This document shows, piece after piece, positions 56,184-64,000 of a DNA stretch of 64,000 bases. The position numbers were made by a program, and so were the translations under genes. Numbering within the stretch: position 1 is the first letter of the stretch; each line of letters begins with the position of its first letter. A model generated the notes under the pieces. It was not told the DNA's origin, did no database searches, and was given only the letters and a program-made list of their open reading frames with translations. This DNA is from Catenulispora sp. MAP5-51. GTDB taxonomy: Bacteria; Actinomycetota; Actinomycetes; Streptomycetales; Catenulisporaceae. Where the stretch lies: the NCBI RefSeq assembly GCF_041261205.1, contig NZ_JBGCCH010000004.1:434001-498000 (forward strand). Direction: 5' to 3'.

Positions 56184-57350
56184 ATGCGCATCCTGATGCT
56201 CGTCATCTCCAATGTCGCGACCGACACCCGGGTGATGCGCGAGGCCGCGGCACTGGCCGGCGCCGGCCACGCGGTCCACGTCATCGGCAAGGACGTCTCG
56301 ACCGGCTACGAGCCGCCGGAGGGCGTCACGGTGGCCAGCGTCGGCGCCGGCTCGGCCTTCCGCAAGCAGGGCGCCGAGTCGCTCGGCGCGCGCCGCAAGC
56401 TGCCGCCGCACCTGCGCGCCGCGCGCTGGCTGCTGCTGCCGCAGCACCGCAACTCGGCCTTCGCCTCCTGGCGCGCCAAGGCCAAGCAGCTGGCGGCCGA
56501 CCAGGAGTTCGACGTCGTGCACGCGCACGACTTCAACACCCTGTCCCTCGGCGTGGAGCTGGCGCAGGACAAGCGCGTCCCGCTCGTCTACGACACCCAC
56601 GAGCTCTGGCAGGGCCGGCCGCGCGTCGGCCGCCCGGCGCCGCTTCAGAAGCGCCGCGAGGCCAAGCAGGAGCAAGCCTGGGGGGCCCGCGCCGCCACGG
56701 TGATCACCGTCGGCCAGGGCGTGGCCGACGCGCTGCGCGAGGCGTACGGCTGGCGGCACGTCGAGGTCGTCCGCAACACCTTCCCGCTGCCCGAGGGCGG
56801 CCCGGTCGACCCGCCGACGAAGGTGACCGGGGCGGTGTACGCCGGCCGCATCGCGCCGTTCCGCGAGCTCGAGGCCATCGCCGGGGCCTCGGAACTGGTG
56901 AAGCCGCTGCGGATCGTCATCGCCGGACCCGCCGACGACACGTATCTGGGGTCGTACAACGCCAAGGCCGCCGAGGTCGTCGGCGCGCGCCCGGTGGACG
57001 AGGTGGACGCGCTCCTGCGGGAGCTGGGCATCTCCCTGGTCACGCACTCCGACAAGTGGCTGAACCACCGCCTGGCGATGCCGAACAAGCTGTTCCACGC
57101 CGTGCGCGCCGGGGTCCCGGTGGTCGGTACCGACGTGCAGGAACTGCGCCGGGTGGTCGAGGAGCACAAGCTGGGCGCCTTGTACACGCCGGGCGACGCC
57201 GCCTCGCTGGCCGCCGCGTTGCAGGAGGTCGCGGACAACTACGCGACGTACGCGGTCAACGTGCGGGCGGCGGCCCCGGCCCTGAGCTGGGAAGCCGATT
57301 CCGAAGTCCTGAGGGGGATCTATGAGCGCCTCACCCCGCGAGGCGATTGA
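56184..57350 (+). CDS. GT4-type (GT-B fold) glycosyltransferase
   Basis: 388 residues, ATG 56184, six bases after the previous stop. Residues 1-170 are the acceptor Rossmann domain (MLVISNVATDTRVMREAAALAGAGHAVHVIGKD; VVHAHDFNTLSLGVELA; YDTHELWQG). Residues 180-380 are the nucleotide-sugar domain (VYAGRIAPFRELEAIA; NKLFHAVRAGVPVVGTDVQELRRVVEE). The latter lacks a strong E-x7-E motif. The donor is unknown. The gene ends inside the next gene by 29 bases. Confidence 0.88.
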   Translation: MRILMLVISNVATDTRVMREAAALAGAGHAVHVIGKDVSTGYEPPEGVTVASVGAGSAFRKQGAESLGARRKLPPHLRAARWLLLPQHRNSAFASWRAKAKQLAADQEFDVVHAHDFNTLSLGVELAQDKRVPLVYDTHELWQGRPRVGRPAPLQKRREAKQEQAWGARAATVITVGQGVADALREAYGWRHVEVVRNTFPLPEGGPVDPPTKVTGAVYAGRIAPFRELEAIAGASELVKPLRIVIAGPADDTYLGSYNAKAAEVVGARPVDEVDALLRELGISLVTHSDKWLNHRLAMPNKLFHAVRAGVPVVGTDVQELRRVVEEHKLGALYTPGDAASLAAALQEVADNYATYAVNVRAAAPALSWEADSEVLRGIYERLTPRGD

Positions 57351-58161
57351 CTACGGCCGGTTCGCCGAGCGCCTGGCGGCGCAGCGGGCGAATCAGGACC
57401 CGGCCAAGCGCTGGGACCTGTACCGGGACTTCCACCGGGAGTGGGGCTTCGATCCGGAGGGCGTCCAGCGCCGGCACGACGGGGAGCCGGTCTACCGTGA
57501 CGGGGACGACCGCCTGGTGCCGCCGGAGAAGGTCCCGGCGGCCCTGCGCGAGTGGTGGAAGCTGCGGGACAACTCGTTCGCCGACCGCAGGGTCTGCTCC
57601 GGATGGCAGTTCGACTGGCCTCCGGAGTGGATCACCGCGCCGCCCGGGAACGGCGACGCCGAGGCGCTGGCTCCGGACAGTCCGCTGGTGGTCGATCCGG
57701 ACGACCTGCGCATGTGCAGCGTGGTGATCGAGAACCAGGGCTGCGCGTACTGGGGGTACCAGGCCGCGGAGGCCCAGCTGGACGACCCGCGGGCGTACGT
57801 CCTGGCCACCGAGGAGGGGTGGGAGGTCCAGGCGGACTCGCTGTCGGAGTTCGCGCTGCTCGTCGCGGTCCGGACGCTCTTGTTCTCCTTCGGCTGGATG
57901 GCTGAGAACTGGGACGACGAGTTCGACGCGGTGGCGGACAGGATCCGCGCGACCATGCCCGAGCTCGGTTTCCGCGTCTGGCGCGAGCTGACCTCGGAGA
58001 TCGTCTTCCACGGCGGCCCGGACACCGTGGCCTGGGTGGACCCGACCGGTGACGGCGATCAGCTGTACCTGTTCGGCCGGACCCGCGAAGCGCTGGAGCG
58101 CCTGACCGCGGACCTGGGCGGGGAGTGGAAGATCTCGCCGCCGCCGGTGCCGAGCGAGTAG
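57322..58161 (+). CDS. Uncharacterised protein, possibly SUKH-like
   Basis: 279 residues from ATG 57322 with GAGGGGG upstream, overlapping the previous gene. It is soluble, acidic and Trp-rich. The succession VPAALREWWKLRDN, then VVIENQGCAYWGYQ, DDPRAYVLATEEGWEVQADSLSEFALLVAVRTLLFSF recalls the SMI1/KNR4 (SUKH) superfamily, whose bacterial members are often immunity proteins, but no toxin gene is nearby and the match is by eye. It sits between two glycosyltransferase genes. Its stop TAG is part of the TAGGGT that precedes the next start. Confidence 0.6.
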   Translation: MSASPREAIDYGRFAERLAAQRANQDPAKRWDLYRDFHREWGFDPEGVQRRHDGEPVYRDGDDRLVPPEKVPAALREWWKLRDNSFADRRVCSGWQFDWPPEWITAPPGNGDAEALAPDSPLVVDPDDLRMCSVVIENQGCAYWGYQAAEAQLDDPRAYVLATEEGWEVQADSLSEFALLVAVRTLLFSFGWMAENWDDEFDAVADRIRATMPELGFRVWRELTSEIVFHGGPDTVAWVDPTGDGDQLYLFGRTREALERLTADLGGEWKISPPPVPSE

Positions 58162-58170
58162 GGTCGGTCC
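58159..58170 (+). promoter_or_regulatory. -10 element overlapping a stop codon
   Basis: TAGGGT begins in the stop codon of the upstream gene and is followed by CGGTCC and GTG 58171. This could be an internal leaderless promoter for the glycosyltransferase gene. Confidence 0.35.
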
Positions 58171-59433
58171 GTGTCGAAGCTCCGCGTCCTGTACGCCCCC
58201 AGGGACATCGCCGGCCAGCCGTCCGAGTGGGCCAAAGCCCTGCGCGCGCAAGGTGTGGACGCGCAGGTGTGGTCGTTCGGCGAGCCGGCGTTCGGCCTGC
58301 GCCCGGACCGCGAATGGGAGCAGGACCGGCTGCTCGCCGATCCGATGTACCGCTGGCAGGCGCTCGACGAGGCCGTCCGCGGCTTCGACGTGTGCCACCT
58401 GCAGTACGGCCGCGGCCTGCTGGACGCCAAGGAGCCGGTGCTGCCCGAGCTGTGGGACCTGCCGCTGCTGCGCTCCCTCGGCAAGCGGGTCTACATGCAC
58501 TGGCACGGCTCCGACGTGCGGCTGCCCTCGGTCCACGCCGAGCGCGAGCCGGACTCCTACCTGGCCGGCGCGACGGTCGACGAGGACGCCATCCTGGCCC
58601 GCGTCTCCGTGGCCCGCCGCTTCTGCGACGCGATGTTCGTCTCCACCGCGGGCCTGCCGGACTACGTCCCCGACGCCGAACTGGTCCCGCTGGCCCTGGA
58701 CGTCGCGGCCTGGCGCACCCCGCGCGGCGCCGAACCGGCCGTCCCGGTGGTGGTCCACATGCCCTCCCGCCGCGCCACCAAGGGCTCCGACCTGGTCGAC
58801 GCCGCGTTGCGCCCCCTGCACGACGAGGGTGTGATCGTCTACCGCCCCCTGTCCGGCCTGACCCGCGACCAGGTGAAGGCCGAGTTCGCCAAGGCGGACC
58901 TGGTGGTCGACTCCCTGACCATCGGCGACCACGGAGTGGTCTCCTGCGAGGCGATGGCCGGCGGCGCCATCGCCATCGCGCACATCCACGAGCGCGTCCG
59001 GGAGCGCGAAGCGATGCCCGGCGCGCAGGTGCAGCAGGTCCCGATCGTCGAGGCCACCGGCGCCACCCTCGCCGAGGTGGTCCGCAAGCTGGCCGCCGAC
59101 CCGGCCGAGCGCGCCCGCCTGCGCGCCGAGGGCCTGACGTGGGTGACGCAGCGCCACGACAGCAAGGTGGTGGCGGCGCAGCTGCTGGAGGCGTACCAGA
59201 GGCCGCGCGGCAAGGTGGTCAGCGCCTACCCGGAGTGGCCCGAGTCGACGGGCAAGAAGCGTGTCCGCGAGCTGGAGGCCGAGATCGAGCGGCTGCGCGC
59301 CCAGCTCGGCCCGAACGGCGAGCCGCTGCCGGGTCTGACCCGGCGCGACCGGCTGGAGGAGCGGCCCGGGCTGCACTTGGCGGTGCGGAAGGCGGACCGG
59401 GCTTATCGCGGGCTGCGGAAGAAGCTGAAGTAG
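58171..59433 (+). CDS. GT-B glycosyltransferase with C-terminal coiled coil
   Basis: 420 residues from GTG 58171. The N-domain has LYAPRDIAGQPSEWAKALRAQG and VYMHWHGSDVRLPS; the C-domain has VVVHMPSRRATKGSDLVDAALRPL and DLVVDSLTIGDHGVVSCEAMAGG. The last 70 residues are a charged helix (KKRVRELEAEIERLRAQL) and a basic tail. It is clearly related to the gene at 60244 (same HGSD, HxPSR-x3-KGSD and CxAMA blocks). The donor and acceptor are unknown. Confidence 0.8.
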   Translation: MSKLRVLYAPRDIAGQPSEWAKALRAQGVDAQVWSFGEPAFGLRPDREWEQDRLLADPMYRWQALDEAVRGFDVCHLQYGRGLLDAKEPVLPELWDLPLLRSLGKRVYMHWHGSDVRLPSVHAEREPDSYLAGATVDEDAILARVSVARRFCDAMFVSTAGLPDYVPDAELVPLALDVAAWRTPRGAEPAVPVVVHMPSRRATKGSDLVDAALRPLHDEGVIVYRPLSGLTRDQVKAEFAKADLVVDSLTIGDHGVVSCEAMAGGAIAIAHIHERVREREAMPGAQVQQVPIVEATGATLAEVVRKLAADPAERARLRAEGLTWVTQRHDSKVVAAQLLEAYQRPRGKVVSAYPEWPESTGKKRVRELEAEIERLRAQLGPNGEPLPGLTRRDRLEERPGLHLAVRKADRAYRGLRKKLK

Positions 59434-59445
59434 TCATTCGCCGAA

Positions 59446-60141
59446 TGCGTAGCGGGCGATCGCGTCGAGGTCGCCGTGCGGGCGGCGGTGCGGGCGCGGG
59501 CGGCGGGGCGGCGGGTCGCGGTGGTCTACGACTCGCACGAGTACACCGCCGGCGACATCCGGCCCGAAGACGTGACCTGGGCTCCGGTGATGACGGCGCA
59601 GGAGGCGAAGTACATCCCGATGGCCGACGGGGTGGTGACCGCCGTCGACAACTTCGCCGACAAGCTGGTCGAGCACCACGGGCTCGCGGTGCGCCCGACG
59701 GTGGTGCGCAACATGCCCGAGGCCTCGACCTTCACCGTGCCCGGCGGCCGGGGCCCCGGCGTGCGCGGGCGGCTGGGCCTGGGCCCGGAGGCGACGCTGC
59801 TGGTGTATCCGGGTTCGGTGACGCCGATCCGCGGCCTGGACACCGCGGTCCGCGCGCTGCCGCAGCCGCCGGAGACGCATCTGGCGCTGTTGGTCGGCTC
59901 GCGGTCGGGACACGTCGCCGAACTGGCCGGACTGGCGGCCGGTCTGGGCGTCGCAGAGCGCTTCCACCTGCTGGACGAGGGGCAGGTGCCGGCGCTGCTG
60001 GGGCTGTACGAGCGGGTGAGCGGGCTCCGGCCGGTTGTGGGTGATGCCAGTGATGCCAGTGGTACGGGTGGTGAGGGCGAGCCGGCTTTGGAGGTGCAGC
60101 CGATCCGCCCCGAGGCCGCCGAGAACGGTGCGCGCAGCTGA
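59446..60141 (+). pseudogene. Decayed GT4 glycosyltransferase, paralogue of the gene at 61851
   Basis: The frame from about 59446 matches the gene at 61851 from its residue ~220 onward (VAVVYDSHEYTAGD, RPEDVTWAPVM, DNFADKLVEHHGL, VRPTVVRNMPEASTFTV). The first ~220 residues are absent and no ribosome binding site or good start exists; the upstream gene's stop is 13 bases earlier in the same frame. After FHLLD the sequence jumps to EGQVPALL, which in the paralogue is 103 residues further on. That in-frame deletion removes the nucleotide-sugar site (paralogue segment with TTKYWSYIGARLPVVVSDV). An enzyme is therefore not possible; GTG 59476 would give 221 residues if translated. Confidence 0.85.
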
Positions 60142-60243
60142 GCGCATCGCGACCACCCGCCTCAGCTGAATCGGCTAACGTGGCGGCGCCGCACCGTTGA
60201 CCGGAGCGTCATCGCAGCCCGCCCGACCAGAAAGCCGCCGCGC

Positions 60244-61755
60244 ATGCCTGAGCAGGACCTGCCCGCCGCCGCCCGCAGCCGCGCCGCCGTCGTCTCCGCG
60301 GCCCCGGCCGCCGCCTCCGCGGCCGCGCGCGCCGAGGCCGATCGGCTCCTCGCCGCCGGGTACAGCGTCCTGTTCCTCACTCCCGCGTTCGGCAAGCGGA
60401 AGCCGGATGCGTCGCGCGGCGGCGTGCACGTCGTGGAGGCGCGGGTCGGGACCTCCTTCGACAGCGCGTCCGGCGCGCTCGGCAAGCTCGGCCGCAAGGC
60501 TGTGCTGACCACGCGCAACGCCCGCGGGAAGGCCCTGAACAATCCGGCGGCCACCTGGTCCGCCGCCGATGTCGCGGCCGAGATCGGGCCCTACCTCGAC
60601 GCGTTCGCCCCGGACGTCGTCGTGGCCTGCGACAAGACCGCCGAGAAGGCGGTCGCCAAGCTCGGCCGCGGCGTCACGGCGCCGGGCAAGGCGCAGCCGG
60701 CCGCCAAGAGCCCGCAGATCTCGCTGCTCATCGGCTCCAACAACAACGCCGGCATGGGCTATGCCTGGGCGTGCGCGGTGCGGGAGCACGCCGGGATCCC
60801 GGCCCGCAACATCCAGAAGAAGAGCTACGCCTTCGCCTACGGCTCCGACATCAAGGCCGAGGACAAGGACTGGGTCGAGCCGCTGTGGGGTCTGGGCCGC
60901 GTCGCCGACACCCTGGACACCGTCACGCACGTCCTGTCCGAGAGCGGCCTGGCGGTGCTCGGCCGGCTCAACGGCGGCCAGCTCGCCGACGACCTGCCGG
61001 AGCTGCGCCGCGCCGGGATCCACACCGCGCTGCTCTTCCACGGCTCCGACATCCGCTCGCCGGACCGGCACATCGAGCTCTACAAGTTCTCGCCCTTCCG
61101 CGCGCCGGCGACCGAGGAGGACCAGAAGCTCACCGAGGTGCTGCGCGGCAAGACCGCCGAGATGGCCAAGTGGGTCGAGGAGTTCGACGGCCCGGTCTTC
61201 GTCTCCACCCCGGACCTGATCGACGACGTCCCGCGCGCCACCTGGCTGCCGGTGGTCGTGGACCTGGAGCAGTGGACCGAGGGCACGCGGCCGCCGCTGG
61301 AGCGCGAGGTGCCGGTGGTCGTGCACGCGCCGTCGCGGCCGTTCATGAAGGGCTCGGACCTCATCGAGCCGACGCTGCGCGACCTGGAGTCCCGCGGCCT
61401 GATCGAGTACAAGCGGCTGGAACACATCCCGCAGGCCGAGCTGGTCGGCGTGGTGCAGGACGCCGACATCGTGCTGGACCACTTCGTGATCGGCAACTAC
61501 GGCGTCATGACCTGCCAGGCGATGGCCGCCGGGCGCGTGAGCATCGCCAACATCGACGAGCGGGTGCGCAACAGGGTGCCGGCCGAGATCCCGACCATCC
61601 AGGCCGACCCGGACTCCCTGGCCGAGGTGATCGAGGGCGTGCTGGCCGACCGGGACAAGGCGCGCGCGGTCGCCGCGACCGGGCGGGCGTTCGTCAGCGA
61701 GTTCCACGACGGGCGCAAGTCCGCCGAGGCCCTGGAGCCGTGGCTGCGCGGCTGA
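60244..61755 (+). CDS. GT-B glycosyltransferase-like protein
   Basis: 503 residues from ATG 60244 (weak AGAAAG upstream). Residues about 15-150 are an Ala-rich Rossmann-like domain (EADRLLAAGYSVLFLTPAFGKRKPD). The core from about 155 carries SLLIGSNNNAGMGYAWACAVREHAGIPA, LLFHGSDIRSPDRHIELYK, VPVVVHAPSRPFMKGSDLIEPTLRDLE and DIVLDHFVIGNYGVMTCQAMAAGRVSIANID. These match the gene at 58171 but this protein has an extra N-terminal domain. Specificity is unknown. A 488-base gap with the decayed gene precedes it only if that remnant is not counted. Confidence 0.78.
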   Translation: MPEQDLPAAARSRAAVVSAAPAAASAAARAEADRLLAAGYSVLFLTPAFGKRKPDASRGGVHVVEARVGTSFDSASGALGKLGRKAVLTTRNARGKALNNPAATWSAADVAAEIGPYLDAFAPDVVVACDKTAEKAVAKLGRGVTAPGKAQPAAKSPQISLLIGSNNNAGMGYAWACAVREHAGIPARNIQKKSYAFAYGSDIKAEDKDWVEPLWGLGRVADTLDTVTHVLSESGLAVLGRLNGGQLADDLPELRRAGIHTALLFHGSDIRSPDRHIELYKFSPFRAPATEEDQKLTEVLRGKTAEMAKWVEEFDGPVFVSTPDLIDDVPRATWLPVVVDLEQWTEGTRPPLEREVPVVVHAPSRPFMKGSDLIEPTLRDLESRGLIEYKRLEHIPQAELVGVVQDADIVLDHFVIGNYGVMTCQAMAAGRVSIANIDERVRNRVPAEIPTIQADPDSLAEVIEGVLADRDKARAVAATGRAFVSEFHDGRKSAEALEPWLRG

Positions 61756-61811
61756 CCTCTGCGGCGCGTAAAGGCCCGCCGTACCGGGCTCATGGTCATA
61801 TTCGCCGTTGC

Positions 61812-61817
61812 TAGAAT
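61812..61817 (+). promoter_or_regulatory. -10 element upstream of the last glycosyltransferase
   Basis: TAGAAT lies 33 bases before GTG 61851, leaving room for a leader with the GGAGGA ribosome binding site. No convincing -35 was found. Confidence 0.4.
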
Positions 61818-61850
61818 CCGAGCCAGCCAGCCCCTGCCTTCGGAGGAACA

Positions 61851-63473
61851 GTGACCACGTCCGACCAGCCCCGCAGTGTTCGGCGCCCGCGCGTTGTCAT
61901 GCTGGTCGGGAACTTCATCGACGGAGACTCCCGCGTCCAGAAAGAGGCGCGCTCGGCGGCCGAGGCCGGCTGGGACACCTACCTCGTGGGCCGCTCCCGC
62001 AGCGGCAAGCGCGAGGAGTCGAAGCTGGGCGAGGTCACCGTGGTCCGCGTGGCCGAGTCGATGGCCGCCACCCGCTACCGCTCCGCGCACCCGCACCGGC
62101 GCGGCGTCAAAGGCCTGATCGCCTACTCGTCCCAAGACGTGAGCCGGGTCGAGCACCAGCGGCAGCGGCTGCGGCAGATGGACCAGGCCGCCGAGCGCGA
62201 GCTCCTGGCCCGCCGGCTCAGCGCCGGCGCCGACCCGCTCGCGGCGCTGTTCGGCAAGGCCGGTCTGACGGCCGGCGGCATCCTGGTCCGGGCCCGCGGC
62301 TACTGGGTCGCGGCCCGCAAGCGCGCCTTCGACGCCAACTACCAGCTCGCTCAGCAGGCCCCGAGCTCAGCCTTCGAGCGATTGCGGGCCAAGCGCGGCG
62401 GCGACCGCTCGTCCTGGGACGTCCAGCCCCGGCTGGTCGACTTCGAGGACTCCTTCGGCCGCGCCGCCGACCAGCTGGAGCCGGACGTGATCCACGCCAA
62501 CGACGCCGAGATGCTGGGTGTCGCGGTGCGCGCCGCGGCCCGGGCCCGCGCTAAGGGCCGCAAGGTCGCGGTGGTCTATGACTCCCACGAGTACACCGCG
62601 GGCGACGTCCGCCCCGAGGACGTCACCTGGGCCCCGGTGATGTTCGCCCAGGAGCGTAAGTACATCGCCGCCGCCGACGGCGTGGTGGCCGCCGTGGACA
62701 ACTTCGCCGACAAGCTGGTCGAGCACCACGGGCTCACCGTGCGCCCCACGGTGGTCCGCAACATGCCGGAGGCCTCGACGTTCACCGTCGCCGGCGGCAA
62801 GGAGCCGGGTGTCCGGGGCCGCCTGGGCCTGGGACCGGACGCGACGATCCTGGTGTACCCGGGCGCCGTGACGCCGATCCGCGGCCTGGACACGGCCGTC
62901 CGAGCCCTCTCCAAGTTGCCCGACACGCACCTGGTCCTCATGGTCGCCTCGCGCGGCGGCCACGTCGCCGAACTGGTGGCCCTGGCCGCCGAGCTGAACG
63001 TCGCCGACCGCCTCCACGTCCTGGACTACGTCTCGGTCGAAGAGCTCACCGACTTCATCGCCTCGGCCACGATCGGCATCGACACCCTGCGCCGCATCCC
63101 CACCCAGGAACTGACCATCACCACGAAGTACTGGTCGTACATCGGCGCCCGGCTTCCGGTCGTGGTCAGCGACGTCAAGGCGGCCGGCGAGCTGACCCGT
63201 CGCCTCGGCAACGGCGAGGTGTTCGAGGTCGACGACGTGGACGACTTGGCGCGCGCGGTGCGCGTGGTGGCCGCGGACCGGGAGCGCTACGCGGCGGTGT
63301 ACACCGACGAGATGCTGGCCGAGCACAGCTGGGAGGGGCAGGTGCCGGCGCTGCTCGCGATCTATTCCGCGGTCAGCGGGCTGACGCCGGGGGCGGTGGA
63401 GACACCGGACTCGGTGGACCCGGTGGACTCGGTGGAGCCGGTGGAGCCGGAGCAGCCGGAGCAGTCGGCCTGA
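61851..63473 (+). CDS. GT4-type glycosyltransferase
   Basis: 540 residues from GTG 61851 with GGAGGA upstream. The acceptor domain starts with VVMLVGNFIDGDSRVQKEARSAAEAGWDTYLVGRSR, has an Arg-rich insertion (about 85-185) and continues with DVIHANDAEMLGVAVRAA and VVYDSHEYTAGD. The donor domain has LGPDATILVYPGAVTPIRGLDTAVRAL, SVEELTDFIASATIGIDTL and TTKYWSYIGARLPVVVSDVKAAGELT. The last 30 residues are Val/Glu/Pro/Asp repeats. It is the intact version of the remnant at 59446. The sugar transferred is unknown. Confidence 0.88.
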   Translation: MTTSDQPRSVRRPRVVMLVGNFIDGDSRVQKEARSAAEAGWDTYLVGRSRSGKREESKLGEVTVVRVAESMAATRYRSAHPHRRGVKGLIAYSSQDVSRVEHQRQRLRQMDQAAERELLARRLSAGADPLAALFGKAGLTAGGILVRARGYWVAARKRAFDANYQLAQQAPSSAFERLRAKRGGDRSSWDVQPRLVDFEDSFGRAADQLEPDVIHANDAEMLGVAVRAAARARAKGRKVAVVYDSHEYTAGDVRPEDVTWAPVMFAQERKYIAAADGVVAAVDNFADKLVEHHGLTVRPTVVRNMPEASTFTVAGGKEPGVRGRLGLGPDATILVYPGAVTPIRGLDTAVRALSKLPDTHLVLMVASRGGHVAELVALAAELNVADRLHVLDYVSVEELTDFIASATIGIDTLRRIPTQELTITTKYWSYIGARLPVVVSDVKAAGELTRRLGNGEVFEVDDVDDLARAVRVVAADRERYAAVYTDEMLAEHSWEGQVPALLAIYSAVSGLTPGAVETPDSVDPVDSVEPVEPEQPEQSA

Positions 63474-63494
63474 GCTGTCCCGGCGACATGGTGG

Positions 63495-63521
63495 CTGTGC
63501 CGGGCACGGTACCCGGCACAG
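63495..63521 (+). terminator. Hairpin after the last glycosyltransferase
   Basis: CTGTGCCGGG pairs perfectly with CCCGGCACAG across a 7-base loop, 21 bases after the stop. There is no U-tract. Confidence 0.65.
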
Positions 63522-63964
63522 CGCGTGCGACGGCTCCCGGCTGTCTCAGACCTGGAGTATGAGCGCACGGACAGTGACCAACGGGGCGGCCAGGTAAAGG
63601 TGGAAGTCAAGCAATCTGCGTACGTCCGCTGCAGCGACGCGTGGACCATGAGATCGGCGGACGGTAGACGTCCCGATGTGCTTCCACCTGGGACGGACGT
63701 GCCGAGGCTCGGCCCCCCACCCCACTGGGGAAGCCGGGCCTCGGCCTGTGTCGCGGCGTCCGCCGGCGCCCCACAACGCCGAACGTCCGCCCTTCCTACA
63801 ACACTTTGACGTTTGGGCCAGGCCGCTGGTTCCGTCTGTCGGCAACATGTTTTGGGCGACCGCCGCGCCGGGTGTGATCGAGCCCTGCAGGGCGAAGACT
63901 GGGGGCGGGGGCTGTCCGCGATCGCGTTCGCTCAAACATTCTCCAAGCCGGATCGGACCCGAAT
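63522..63964. other. Region without a recognisable gene
   Basis: About 440 bases at the right edge. A minus-strand frame (63546-63983) is open but has no recognisable domain, no good ribosome binding site and irregular codon use. I see no tRNA or repeat here. Confidence 0.5.
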
Positions 63965-63998
63965 CGGTGTTCTCTGCCCTCAAGGGCAGAGAACACCG
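63965..63998. terminator. 16-bp perfect hairpin at the window edge
   Basis: CGGTGTTCTCTGCCCT pairs with its exact complement across a two-base gap (CA). It probably ends a gene that lies to the right of the window. Confidence 0.5.
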
Positions 63999-64000
63999 TC

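Noticed and set aside
63546-63983. 145-codon minus-strand open frame at the right edge
   Set aside because: No domain, no ribosome binding site and a composition unlike the surrounding genes.

Overview
The window is chromosomal DNA of a very GC-rich, non-pathogen-like actinomycete, most consistent with the Catenulispora/Streptomyces side of the Actinobacteria. The evidence is a 14-gene nuoA-N operon with actinobacterial tails on NuoH and NuoJ, GTG and TTG starts coupled by 1-8 base overlaps, many candidate leaderless genes (TANNNT 6-8 bases before the start codon), and secreted Ala/Gly/Ser-rich proteins. The genus is an inference. I see no tRNA, rRNA, CRISPR array, IS element or prophage.

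Layout. (1) 0-8 kb: an ion-channel-like membrane protein, a DUF4389 protein, a divergent phosphotransferase, a 1283-residue leucine-rich-repeat protein with a long acidic and coiled-coil tail, and a lipoprotein-like secreted protein. (2) 8.2-24.2 kb: the complete complex I operon, preceded by a well-spaced Rex-type operator and a CRP-type palindrome and closed by a textbook terminator; an all-trans polyprenyl diphosphate synthase (probably for menaquinone) follows. (3) 25-35 kb: a hydrolase/MarR divergent pair with two matching palindromes, a frameshifted rarD, a KimA-like potassium transporter with an extra C-terminal domain, a two-subunit 2-oxoacid:ferredoxin oxidoreductase, and UDP-glucose 6-dehydrogenase. 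(4) 35.7-47.8 kb: two small DUF1508-like proteins, then an unusual Pst-type ABC cluster: a secreted PstS-like protein, a small secreted protein, an 870-residue surface protein, PstC, PstA, a membrane-anchored PstS, a sortase-fold protein lacking its catalytic His and Cys, and PstB. (5) 47.8-55 kb: glutaminase, a NarL-type two-component system, an ECF sigma factor with a C-terminal SnoaL-like domain, a half-STAS protein, a DHFR-fold reductase, a membrane protein, a hotdog thioesterase and an ACT-domain protein. (6) 55-63.5 kb: a glycosyltransferase island with one GT2, four GT-B type enzymes and a decayed paralogue carrying an internal in-frame deletion.

How the parts fit. The polyprenyl synthase probably makes the tail of the quinone that complex I reduces. 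KorAB links 2-oxoglutarate or pyruvate to ferredoxin. The Rex-like site suggests that the NADH/NAD+ ratio controls complex I. The Pst-like cluster is the best candidate for an undescribed system: the importer core is normal, but the binding proteins are tethered to the membrane and encoded with a pseudo-sortase. The glycosyltransferase island probably builds a surface polysaccharide or glycoconjugate; ugd could supply UDP-glucuronate but lies 20 kb away, so that link is only suggestive.
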